NCBI RefSeq assembly: GCF_001570585.1
Contig: NZ_BBXF01000003.1
Coordinates: forward strand, 221,353-285,352
Source: Herbidospora daliensis
GTDB taxonomy: Bacteria > Actinomycetota > Actinomycetes > Streptosporangiales > Streptosporangiaceae
DNA: 64,000 nucleotides
Direction of reading: 5' to 3'
Shown here: piece after piece, positions 34,066 through 41,725 of the stretch
Position numbering within the stretch: position 1 is the stretch's first letter
How the letters are laid out: every line of letters begins with the position of its first letter
The notes under the pieces: model-generated
What the model saw: the letters and a program-made list of their open reading frames with translations, nothing else
Told to the model about the DNA's origin: nothing
Database searches by the model: none
Position numbers and translations under genes: made by a program

Positions 34066-35204
34066 GACCCCACCCCGTGTTCGCGCTCGTCGCCGCCAAC
34101 CTGCGCCGCCACTCCCGCGACCGCGTCGGCCTGTTCTTCATCGTGGTGATGCCGTTCGTCAGCATCATCTTCGTCGGCATGGCGCTGGGCGGCGGCGCCG
34201 CCGCCTCGCGGTTGCCGGTCGGCGTGGTGGCCCAGGACGCCGATCCGGTCGCCGCCGCCGTCCTGGCGGAGCTGCGCGCGCACCCCGACCTGGAGATCAC
34301 CGCGGTCGGTGACGAGGAGGAACTGCGGGCCGGCGTCCGGGGAGGGGCGCTGGCCGCCGGGGTCGTCATCCCGCCGGGCTCGACCCGGCTGGAGCTGGTC
34401 ATGACGCAGTCCAACGGCAGCGGCATGGCCGCCCGCAGCGCCGTGGACGCCTCCGTCGGCCGGGTCGCCGGCGTCATCGAGGCCACCCGCGCCGCCACCT
34501 CGGCCGGCGCGACCCCGGCGCGGGCCGCCGAACTGGTGCGCCAGGCGCAGGCCGCCTCGGCCGACGTCGAGGTGGTCAACTCCGACACCGCCTCAGGCAC
34601 CCCTCGGGGGTTCGCGTACACCGCGCCCGCCAACCTGCTGCTGTTCACGTTCATCAACTCCATGGCCGTCGCCGCCGCGCTCGTCGAGAGCCGCCGCATC
34701 GGCATGCTGCCCCGGGCCTTCACCGCGCCGGTGCGGCGCGGGGCCGTGCTGTTCGGCGAGGCCCTCAGCCGCTTCATCGTGGCCGCCGCCCAGGCGGTGC
34801 TGATCATGGTGGTGAGCTCGCTGCTGTTCGGCGTCTCCTGGGGCGAGCCGCTCGGCGTCGCCGCCGTCGTGGGCGTCTTCGCCCTGGTCGCCACCGGCGC
34901 CGCGATCCTGATGGGCAGCCTGGTGCGCTCGTCGGCGCAGCCGTCGGCGATCGGGCCGCCGCTCGGCATCGTGCTCGGCATGCTCGGCGGCTGCCTGTGG
35001 CCCGCCGAGGCGGCCGGCCCGACGCTCGACACCATCGGCCATCTGTTCCCGCACGCCTGGGGGATGGACGCGCTTCTGACTCTTTCCCGGCCCGGGACCG
35101 GACTCGCCGACGTGCTGCTCGAGGTCGCGGTCCTGGGCCTCATGGCCGCCGTTCTGCTGAGCCTGTCCCTTGTCCTGTTCAGCCGACGAACGAGAACCCT
35201 CTGA
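34062..35204 (+). CDS. ABC-2 type permease 2
   Basis: The 380-residue permease has the same layout as its neighbour: an N-terminal span ('GLFFIVVMPFVSIIFVGMAL'), an extracytoplasmic domain, and C-terminal spans starting 'PANLLLFTFINSMAVAAALV'. It likely pairs with permease 1 to form the membrane pore of the exporter. Twelve bases separate it from the following regulator gene. Confidence 0.9.
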   Translation: MRPHPVFALVAANLRRHSRDRVGLFFIVVMPFVSIIFVGMALGGGAAASRLPVGVVAQDADPVAAAVLAELRAHPDLEITAVGDEEELRAGVRGGALAAGVVIPPGSTRLELVMTQSNGSGMAARSAVDASVGRVAGVIEATRAATSAGATPARAAELVRQAQAASADVEVVNSDTASGTPRGFAYTAPANLLLFTFINSMAVAAALVESRRIGMLPRAFTAPVRRGAVLFGEALSRFIVAAAQAVLIMVVSSLLFGVSWGEPLGVAAVVGVFALVATGAAILMGSLVRSSAQPSAIGPPLGIVLGMLGGCLWPAEAAGPTLDTIGHLFPHAWGMDALLTLSRPGTGLADVLLEVAVLGLMAAVLLSLSLVLFSRRTRTL

Positions 35205-35216
35205 GGAGGCAGCACC

Positions 35217-36164
35217 ATGATGAATTCGACTGCCAAGTGGCCCGCCGACATCGCCGGCGTCTACCGATACGCGACCAGCAAAGGCGCCATCGACGCCCTC
35301 GACGTGGCGGCCGGTGAGCTCGGCATCGGCATGCGCGAGCTGAACGAGGCGGTGAACCAGCTCGTCGAGAGCCGCCTGTTACGCGCCGTCGACGGCGCCG
35401 CCCGCCGGTTCATCCCGGTCGACCCGCAGGTCGCGGCCAACGCCCTGGTCTCCTCGGTCGAGCGGGAGATCTACCAGCGGCGGGAGCTGATCGACCAGAT
35501 CCGCGACTTCGTCGGCCCGGCGCCCTCGCCGATCGAGTACCTCGCCGGGTCGCTGGAGGTGCGGGGTTTCCTCAAGATGGCCGGCGACGCCTGCCGCACC
35601 GAGGTGCTGGTCCTGCAATCGGGCGAGGACGACGCCGAGGAGCTGGCGCGGGCCTACCTGCCACTGCTCTCGCGCGGCGTCACGGTGCGGATCGTCTGCC
35701 GGCACCGCAACCGGGCCGACCTGACCACCCGCATGAAGCTCAAGCAGCTCATCGACGCGGGCGCGGCCATCGGCACGGTCAGCCACGTGCCGCGCTCCGC
35801 GGTGGTCTTCGACCGGGAGCTGGTCGTGCTGTTCGGCCTGTCGGACGGCGAGACCAACGTGGCGCGGGTGCACAACGACGGCATCGTCGGGTTCCTGCTC
35901 GACCTGTTCGACCACCTGTGGGACACCGCGACGCCGCTGGAGGGCCCCGAGTCGGGCTACGCCAACGTCGCCGACGACCTGCGGCAGGCCATCGCCGGGC
36001 TGATGGCGAAGGGCTACACCGACGAGGTGGTGGCCCGCAAGCTCGGCATGTCGGTGCGCAGCTGCCGCCGGCACATCGCCACCCTGATGCGTGACCTGGA
36101 GGCCACCAGCAGGTTCCAGGCGGGGGTGCAGGCGGCCCGCACGTTCCTGGCCAGCGGCGCCTGA
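35217..36164 (+). CDS. TrmB/LuxR-type transcriptional regulator with a TTA codon
   Basis: In this 315-residue regulator, residues 10-60 look like a TrmB-type winged helix. Residues 70-240 form a phospholipase-D-like ligand domain, as in other actinomycete TrmB/LuxR hybrids. Residues 255-300 form a LuxR-type helix-turn-helix ('MAKGYTDEVVARKLGMS', 'RSCRRHIATLM'). Leu55 is encoded by TTA (35379-35381), the second regulator here with this rare codon. ATG at 35217 has a strong GAGGAGG site seven bases upstream. It is the last gene of the long operon and probably controls the exporter or the whole cluster. Confidence 0.85.
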   Translation: MMNSTAKWPADIAGVYRYATSKGAIDALDVAAGELGIGMRELNEAVNQLVESRLLRAVDGAARRFIPVDPQVAANALVSSVEREIYQRRELIDQIRDFVGPAPSPIEYLAGSLEVRGFLKMAGDACRTEVLVLQSGEDDAEELARAYLPLLSRGVTVRIVCRHRNRADLTTRMKLKQLIDAGAAIGTVSHVPRSAVVFDRELVVLFGLSDGETNVARVHNDGIVGFLLDLFDHLWDTATPLEGPESGYANVADDLRQAIAGLMAKGYTDEVVARKLGMSVRSCRRHIATLMRDLEATSRFQAGVQAARTFLASGA

Positions 36165-36167
36165 GGG

Positions 36168-36193
36168 GGGTCCGCCGCGCCGGCGGCGGACCC
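36168..36193. terminator. Bidirectional hairpin terminator
   Basis: GGGTCCGCCGC and GCGGCGGACCC form a perfect 11-bp stem with a 4-base loop in the 35-base gap between the convergent regulator and cysteine desulfurase genes. It closes the long plus-strand operon. Confidence 0.8.
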
Positions 36194-36199
36194 GTGTTC

Positions 36200-37354
36200 T
36201 CATCGCGTCGCCACCACGACGCCGGCCAGGGCCAGCGCCCGGTCGCAGACCAGGTTCAGCCCTCTGACCAGCTCCTCCACCGTCATGCGGGGGCTCAGGC
36301 ACATCCTGATGGAGCTGTTGGCGTCCTCCGCGCCCACCCCGATGGCGGTGAGCACGGGTGAGGGTTCCTGGGAGTCGGAGTTGCACGCCGACCCGGTCGA
36401 CAGCGCCACCGACGGCAGGCTGGCGACCAGGCTCTCGCCGCGCACCCCCGGCAGCACCACGTTCAGCACGTGCGGGACGCCGGCCTCGGGACGGCCGTTG
36501 AGGCGCAGGCCGGGGATCCGGCGGGCGAGCAGTTCCAGGGCGGTCGCGCGCAGCAGCGCGACCCGCTTCGTGTCCTCCTCCATGCGGGCGGCGGCCAGCT
36601 CGCAGGCCTTGCCGAGGCCGACCGCCAGGTGGGTGGGGATGGTGCCGCTGCGCAGGTCGTACTGGCCGCCGCCGTAGGTGATGGGGCGGAGCCTGCGGCG
36701 GATCTCCGGGCGGACGTACAGGACGCCGATGCCCTTCGGGCCGCCGATCTTGTGGGCGGACATGGCCAGGGTGTCGACGGCCGTGCCGGTCACGTCGATC
36801 GGGATCCGGCCCGCGGCGGGGGCGGCGTCCACATGCAGCAGGGCGCCGCCCTCGTGGCAGATCGCGGCCATCTCGCGGACCGGCTGGACGGTGCCGATCT
36901 CGCTGTTCACCCAGGCGACCGTGGCCAGCCGGGTGTCGAAGTCGACCTGGCCGGCGAACCGGGTCAGGTCGACCACGCCGTCGCCCCGGATCGCCATGGT
37001 CCGGACGTCGACGCCGCGCCCGCGCAGCGCGCGGGCGACCGACAACGACGACTTGTGGTCGGTGGGGCAGAACACCGCGTTGACCGGGGCGCGGTCGTCG
37101 TGGCGGAACACGCCGAGCAGCGCGATGTTGTTGCTCTCGGTCGCGCCGGAGGTGAACACGACGCCCGACGGGTCGCCGCCGAGGAGCCGCGCGACCGAGT
37201 CGGCCGACCCGTCCACCGCCCTGCGGGCACGCTTGCCCAGCAGGTGAGGGGAGGACGGGTTGCCGAACTCCTCGCGCAGATACGGCAGCATCGCGTCGAG
37301 CACTTCCTCGTCCACCCGGGTGGTGGCGCAGTTGTCCAGGTAAATGACGTCCAT
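36200..37354 (-). CDS. Cysteine desulfurase (NifS/IscS type)
   Basis: The 384-residue PLP enzyme starts 'YLDNCATTRVDEEVLDAM'. It has the PLP-binding Lys in 'SAHKIGGPKG', the Asp in 'LLHVDAAPAAG', and the persulfide-forming Cys in 'STGSACNSDSQEPS', so all key residues of group I desulfurases are present. It takes sulfur from cysteine as an enzyme-bound persulfide. No Fe-S assembly genes (iscU, sufBCD) or tRNA-thiolation genes are nearby. It is the last gene of a minus-strand run with an unrecognised cysteine-containing protein and a condensation protein, so a role in putting sulfur into the product is a fair inference. Confidence 0.9.
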   Translation of the reverse strand: MDVIYLDNCATTRVDEEVLDAMLPYLREEFGNPSSPHLLGKRARRAVDGSADSVARLLGGDPSGVVFTSGATESNNIALLGVFRHDDRAPVNAVFCPTDHKSSLSVARALRGRGVDVRTMAIRGDGVVDLTRFAGQVDFDTRLATVAWVNSEIGTVQPVREMAAICHEGGALLHVDAAPAAGRIPIDVTGTAVDTLAMSAHKIGGPKGIGVLYVRPEIRRRLRPITYGGGQYDLRSGTIPTHLAVGLGKACELAAARMEEDTKRVALLRATALELLARRIPGLRLNGRPEAGVPHVLNVVLPGVRGESLVASLPSVALSTGSACNSDSQEPSPVLTAIGVGAEDANSSIRMCLSPRMTVEELVRGLNLVCDRALALAGVVVATR

Positions 37355-37365
37355 CGTTCCGCCCC

Positions 37366-38256
37366 TCAGCTCCGGAAGGTGCTGACCGTCACCAGCTTCG
37401 AGTAGATCTCGTCGGTGGACATCTCGCCGCTGCCGCCGGGGTCGGCGATCACGACGGTCATGCCGCCCAGGCCGTAGAGGCTGAGCGCGATCTCGACCCC
37501 CGTCCGCACCGGGGACATGCACTCGCCCGGGGCGAAGATCACGATGGTCCGGTAGCCGGCCTGGTGGACCTCCGAGATCATCTCGGTGATCTCGCCGGCG
37601 CAGCCGGTGACGCCGCAGCTGATCAGCGTGCGGTAGTTGCCCGATTCGTCCAGGAACGAGACCTCGGTGTCCTTGGCGCCGGACTCCAGCACCCGCTTCT
37701 CGAGCTTGCCCTGCTTGACGAACTTGTCGGCCGCCTTCTGGAAGCGGTACTTGAGCCACGTCTCCGGGAACGCCAGCGGGTGCTTGCGGCTGGGCAGCAC
37801 GCTCCCGGCGTCCAGGCCCGCCTCGCGCAGGATGCGCTCGTAGCTCTCGGGCAGGCCGGTGAAGCCGTCGAGGAACTCGGCGCGCAACTCGCTCGCGGGG
37901 CGGCCGCCGGTGGGGACGTACTGCCAGTCGTTGACGAGCAGCAGCAGTTTGGCGTCGGTGACGACCTTCGCGTACGAGGTGATCAGGTCGACCGAGAGCT
38001 GCCAGGTGTAGGCCGGGAAGACGCCGACCCGGCCGGCGATCCGGTCGCGCATCGTGGCGGAGGTCTGCTCCTCCATGACGCCGGGCACGAGCCGGCCGGT
38101 GCCCTCCTCCTCGAACAGCATGAAGTGGCCGCCCATGATGACGAGCTCGTCGAGCTTGGCGGCGGCGAGCTCGCGGTCGATGGCGGTGCGCAGCTCCTGC
38201 TCCGAGCCGACGAGCTGGTCGAACTTGCTTATGGATTCCGTGAACAGTTCACTCAT
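37366..38256 (-). CDS. Unrecognised cytosolic protein with a CxxxxC motif, candidate sulfur acceptor
   Basis: I do not recognise this 296-residue protein. It is soluble, with no signal peptide or membrane span, and looks alpha/beta: 'LDELVIMGGHFMLFEEEG' and 'AKLLLLVNDWQYVPTGG' near the N-terminus, a lysine-rich helical middle, then 'LISCGVTGCAGEITEMISE' and 'TIVIFAPGECMSPVRTG'. The only cysteines I see are these three (C-x4-C, then one about 30 residues later), all in the C-terminal third. The gene lies 11 bases upstream of the desulfurase, and its start overlaps the condensation gene stop by four bases. A persulfide acceptor or sulfur-transfer partner is one hypothesis; a metal or Fe-S site is another. 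Confidence 0.7.
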   Translation of the reverse strand: MSELFTESISKFDQLVGSEQELRTAIDRELAAAKLDELVIMGGHFMLFEEEGTGRLVPGVMEEQTSATMRDRIAGRVGVFPAYTWQLSVDLITSYAKVVTDAKLLLLVNDWQYVPTGGRPASELRAEFLDGFTGLPESYERILREAGLDAGSVLPSRKHPLAFPETWLKYRFQKAADKFVKQGKLEKRVLESGAKDTEVSFLDESGNYRTLISCGVTGCAGEITEMISEVHQAGYRTIVIFAPGECMSPVRTGVEIALSLYGLGGMTVVIADPGGSGEMSTDEIYSKLVTVSTFRS

Positions 38257-39815
38257 GATCGAACTCCGGGGTGTAGTGATTGTCCCGCCAGGGTGCTCAG
38301 CGGTGTGCCGCCGGTGAGCTGGTGGAGGGTGACTCCCGACCACCCGAGGTCGTGGAGCAGGGCGAGCACCCGCGGGATCCGCAGGACCCTGCCCCCGGCC
38401 TCGGCGTAGTTCCGGGCCGGGTCGACGCCGGCCAGGCCGTTCGCCCGGCCGACGGCGGCCGCCAGGGCCGCCACCGCCTCAGGGTCCGGGACGGCCCCCA
38501 CGCCGGGCGCCCGGCCGGGCGGCGGCGCCGGGGCGAAGCCGGCCAGGGCCGCGACGTCGCTGATCCGCAGGCCGTCCGGCGTCGCGTCGTAGGTGAGGAT
38601 CGTGGTCTCCAGGGCGCGCAGGAACCGCTCGACGGCGTCGGCGTCCATGACCGAGGAGGCGGCGTTCATCGCGACCACGACGGAGTCGAGCCACTGGTCG
38701 ACCCGGACGTAGGTGTCGGTGCCGTGGGTGTCGGCCGCCGGCTGCCAGGTGATGCGGCTGCGCCGCGCGCGCGACTCCAGGGTGGGCTGCTTGATGAAGT
38801 TGAACTCCGACGCGAGCCGGGCGCCCTTCCCGGCCAGCAGCTCGACCACCGCGTCGTAGGGCACGTAGGCGTGCTCGCGCGCCTGCTCGAACCGGTCGGC
38901 GACGCGGGCGAGCAGCTCGGCGAACGGCGGGTCGTCGCGCACGTCGACGCGCATCAGAAGCGGCGAGAACATGCAGGTCAGGACCTGTGAGTACGGCCCT
39001 TCCTCGCGGTTGCCGGTGAACGTCAGATGGTCGAACGACGGGCCGCCGGTGTAGGCGGCCATCAGCGCCGTGTAGGCCGCCAGGTGCACCTGCGACGGCC
39101 ACACCCGGTGGCGGGCGGCGATGCGCTGCGCGGCGCCCAGCAGGGCGGGGGAGACCAGCGACGCCCGCAGCGTCTCCGCGGGCGGTCCGGGCCGGCGGCG
39201 GGCGGCGAACCCGTCGGCCGGCATGCCCTCGATCTCCTTCTCCCAGTACGCCAGCGCCGGCGCCGGGTCGAGGGACGCCTCGTGCCGGGCGAGGTCGGAG
39301 GGGCGGTGCCGGACCGGTTCGATCGCGGTGGGCCGCCGGGCGACCACGCCCGCGCAGCTCGCCCACATCTCGCGCTTGAGCTCCGTGACCGTCCACATGT
39401 CGACCGCGAGGTGGTTCAGCACCACCACCGCCCGCCGGGGCTCGCCGCCCTCGGTGATGACGACGACCCGGATCGGCCACTCCCCGGCGAGGTCGAACTC
39501 GGCCGTGCCGAGCCGTTCCACGACCTCGGCGGGCATGGCGGTGCCGTCCTTCTCCGCCGACAGGACGACGAGGGGGCACGGGCCGGGCGGGCGTACGACC
39601 CGGTAGGGGTCGCCGTCGAGGTCGAAGTGGTAGGTGGTGCGCAGCGTCTCGTGCCGGCGCACCGTCTGATTGAGAACCGCCCGGCAGTTCTGGACCGTCA
39701 GGCCCGCTGGAATGTCCAGATTGAGAATGATATGTGTATTGTGCCGAGCGTGCGGCGGCAGTTCGTGGTAGCGGAGCCAGATGTAATGCTGGCCCCAGCC
39801 GAGATTCGTCTTCAT
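38253..39815 (-). CDS. Free-standing condensation domain fused to an inactive carrier domain
   Basis: In this 520-residue protein, residues 1-425 are an NRPS condensation fold. The active-site motif HHxxxDG is 'NHLAVDM' (134-140): the second His (135) and the Asp (139) are kept, the first His and Gly are not. Residues about 444-515 resemble a peptidyl carrier domain ('VDPARNYAEAGGRVLRI'), but the Ser of GGDSL is Val477, so it cannot carry phosphopantetheine. Such proteins form amide or ester bonds between carrier-bound acyl groups, or act on free amines. It is coupled to the unknown protein by a four-base overlap and is divergent from the ACP gene. Confidence 0.82.
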   Translation of the reverse strand: MKTNLGWGQHYIWLRYHELPPHARHNTHIILNLDIPAGLTVQNCRAVLNQTVRRHETLRTTYHFDLDGDPYRVVRPPGPCPLVVLSAEKDGTAMPAEVVERLGTAEFDLAGEWPIRVVVITEGGEPRRAVVVLNHLAVDMWTVTELKREMWASCAGVVARRPTAIEPVRHRPSDLARHEASLDPAPALAYWEKEIEGMPADGFAARRRPGPPAETLRASLVSPALLGAAQRIAARHRVWPSQVHLAAYTALMAAYTGGPSFDHLTFTGNREEGPYSQVLTCMFSPLLMRVDVRDDPPFAELLARVADRFEQAREHAYVPYDAVVELLAGKGARLASEFNFIKQPTLESRARRSRITWQPAADTHGTDTYVRVDQWLDSVVVAMNAASSVMDADAVERFLRALETTILTYDATPDGLRISDVAALAGFAPAPPPGRAPGVGAVPDPEAVAALAAAVGRANGLAGVDPARNYAEAGGRVLRIPRVLALLHDLGWSGVTLHQLTGGTPLSTLAGQSLHPGVRS

Positions 39816-40006
39816 CGGCAGCCCGCTTCCTGCGGTTTGAACGGTTCAGCGTACTCAGGCTAAATGAGAAGCAAGCCCCCGTCCGGCGCCGCCGCTGTCA
39901 TGTTGTCTGGGGTGAAAAGCTGCCAGAGCACCTCGTTGACAGCCGTCGCGGAATTCGATGAACCTGGACGAGGTAATTCAGCGCAGGGATTTCGAGGAGA
40001 CCCGTG

Positions 40007-40264
40007 ATGGAAATACCTCACGAGTTCCAGGCCATTCTTCGCCGGCATCTGCCCTACGCCGGGCCGGGTGATCTGGCCGCCGACGACGATCTCACCGCGC
40101 TCGGTCTCGATTCGATGGGGGTGGTGCAGTTGCTCGTCGATCTGGAAGACGGATACGACTGGGAACTGCCCGACGACATCCTCGACGAGGAGACGTTCGC
40201 CACGGTGGGGTCGTTGTGGACCCGGTTGTCGGCGCTGCTCGGCGCGGCGCGGGCCGGACTCTGA
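40007..40264 (+). CDS. Free-standing acyl/aminoacyl carrier protein
   Basis: This carrier protein of about 85 residues has the phosphopantetheine site in 'LTALGLDSMGVVQLLVDLED'. ATG at 40007 is chosen over GTG at 40004 because GAGGAGA ends six bases upstream of it. It lies three bases before an adenylating enzyme that is coupled to a PLP decarboxylase. By analogy with macrolactam starter pathways it probably holds an amino acid while it is decarboxylated. The 191-base gap to the divergent condensation gene contains one TGCCAGAG sequence (39921) resembling the words upstream of the PKS gene. Confidence 0.88.
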   Translation: MEIPHEFQAILRRHLPYAGPGDLAADDDLTALGLDSMGVVQLLVDLEDGYDWELPDDILDEETFATVGSLWTRLSALLGAARAGL

Positions 40265-40267
40265 GCC

Positions 40268-41725
40268 GTGCCGACCCGCCTCGACGACCTGCTGCGGTCC
40301 GGCGCCGACGACCACGCGGCGCTCACCTACAAAGACGTGACGCTCACCTACCGCGAGCTGCGGAGCCGGGTCGCGCGGGCGGCCGGGGGGCTGCGCGGGC
40401 TGGAGCCCGGCGCCCGGGTCGCCGTCTACGCGGAGAAGCGGATCGAGACGGTCGTGGCGATCTTCGCGGTGGCGGCGGCCGGCGGGGTCGTCGTGCCGAT
40501 CAACCCGCTCTTCAAGGCGCGGCAGGTCGACTACGTGATCGACGACTGCGGCGCGGTGCTCCTGCTGACCACGCCCGAGCGGGCCCGCACGCTGACCGCC
40601 TCGGCGCCCACGGCGATGCTCGACGACCTCGACGCCGGACCGCCGGGCCCCGCCGGGCGCGGCGACGCCTCCCCGGTCGCGGCCATCCTCTACACCTCCG
40701 GCAGCACCGGACGGCCGAAGGGCGTCGTGCTGAGCCACGGCAACCTGCTCGCGGGGGCGCGGAGCGTCGCCGGCTACCTCGGCCACACCTCCGACGACGT
40801 GGTGCTCGCGGCGCTGCCGCTGAGCTTCGACGCCGGGTTGAGCCAGCTCACCACCGCGTTCCTGGCCGGAGCCCACGTGGTGCTGGTCAACTACCTGCTG
40901 CCGCGCGACGTCGTCCGGCTCTGCGCCCGGCACGGGGTGACCGCGCTGACCTGCGTGCCGCCGTTGTGGACGCAGCTCGCCACCCAGAACTGGCCGCCCG
41001 AGGCGACGCGCAGCCTGCGGTACTTCGCGAACACCGGCGGCCGCCTGCCCGCCACCACCCTGGCCAGGTTGCGCGAGACGTTCCTGCAGGCCACCCCCTT
41101 CCTGATGTACGGCCTGACCGAGGCCTTCCGGTCCACCTACCTCGACCCCGCCGAGATCGACCGCCGGCCCGGCTCGATCGGCAAGGCGATCCCCGGCGCG
41201 GAGGTCCTCGTCGTGCGGGCCGACGGTTCGGCCTGCGACCCCGGCGAGGAGGGGGAGATCGTGCACCGGGGCCCGCTGGTGTCACTCGGCTACTGGAACG
41301 ACCCGGCCCGCACGGCCGCGCGGTTCCGGCCGTTCCCGCCCGGCGCCGACGAGATCGCCGTCTGGTCGGGCGACGTCGCCTACCGCGACGACGACGGCTT
41401 CATCTACTTCGTGGGGCGCACCGACGAGATGATCAAGACCTCCGGCTACCGGCTCAGCCCCACCGAGGTGGAGGAGGCGGCCTACGCCACCGGCCTGGTC
41501 GCCGAGGCCGTCGCGGTCGGCGTGCCGGACGAGGAACTGGGCGAGCAGGTGGCGCTGCACGCCGTGCTCACCGCCGCCACCACCCCCGACGAACTGCGCC
41601 GGGCGATGGAACGCGACCTGCCCCGGTACATGGTGCCGCGCCGGTTCATCCTCGCCGACGCGCTGCCCCGCTCGGGCAACGGCAAGTTCGACCGCGCCGA
41701 GCTCCGCCGCCGGGCGCTGCGATGA
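40268..41725 (+). CDS. AMP-forming amino acid:ACP ligase
   Basis: The 485-residue ANL-superfamily enzyme has the ATP motif 'YTSGSTGRPKG' (142-152), 'YGLTEAF', 'GDVAYRDDDGF', hinge 'GRTDEMIKTSGYRLSP' and the catalytic Lys in 'SGNGKFDR'. 'LPLSFDAGLSQL' keeps the Asp that, in amino-acid-activating enzymes, binds the substrate amino group, so an amino acid is the likely substrate. The layout (ACP, ligase, decarboxylase) matches VinL/VinN/VinO and FlvL/FlvN/FlvO. The specificity code cannot be read safely by eye. GTG start, three bases after the ACP stop. Confidence 0.87.
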   Translation: MPTRLDDLLRSGADDHAALTYKDVTLTYRELRSRVARAAGGLRGLEPGARVAVYAEKRIETVVAIFAVAAAGGVVVPINPLFKARQVDYVIDDCGAVLLLTTPERARTLTASAPTAMLDDLDAGPPGPAGRGDASPVAAILYTSGSTGRPKGVVLSHGNLLAGARSVAGYLGHTSDDVVLAALPLSFDAGLSQLTTAFLAGAHVVLVNYLLPRDVVRLCARHGVTALTCVPPLWTQLATQNWPPEATRSLRYFANTGGRLPATTLARLRETFLQATPFLMYGLTEAFRSTYLDPAEIDRRPGSIGKAIPGAEVLVVRADGSACDPGEEGEIVHRGPLVSLGYWNDPARTAARFRPFPPGADEIAVWSGDVAYRDDDGFIYFVGRTDEMIKTSGYRLSPTEVEEAAYATGLVAEAVAVGVPDEELGEQVALHAVLTAATTPDELRRAMERDLPRYMVPRRFILADALPRSGNGKFDRAELRRRALR

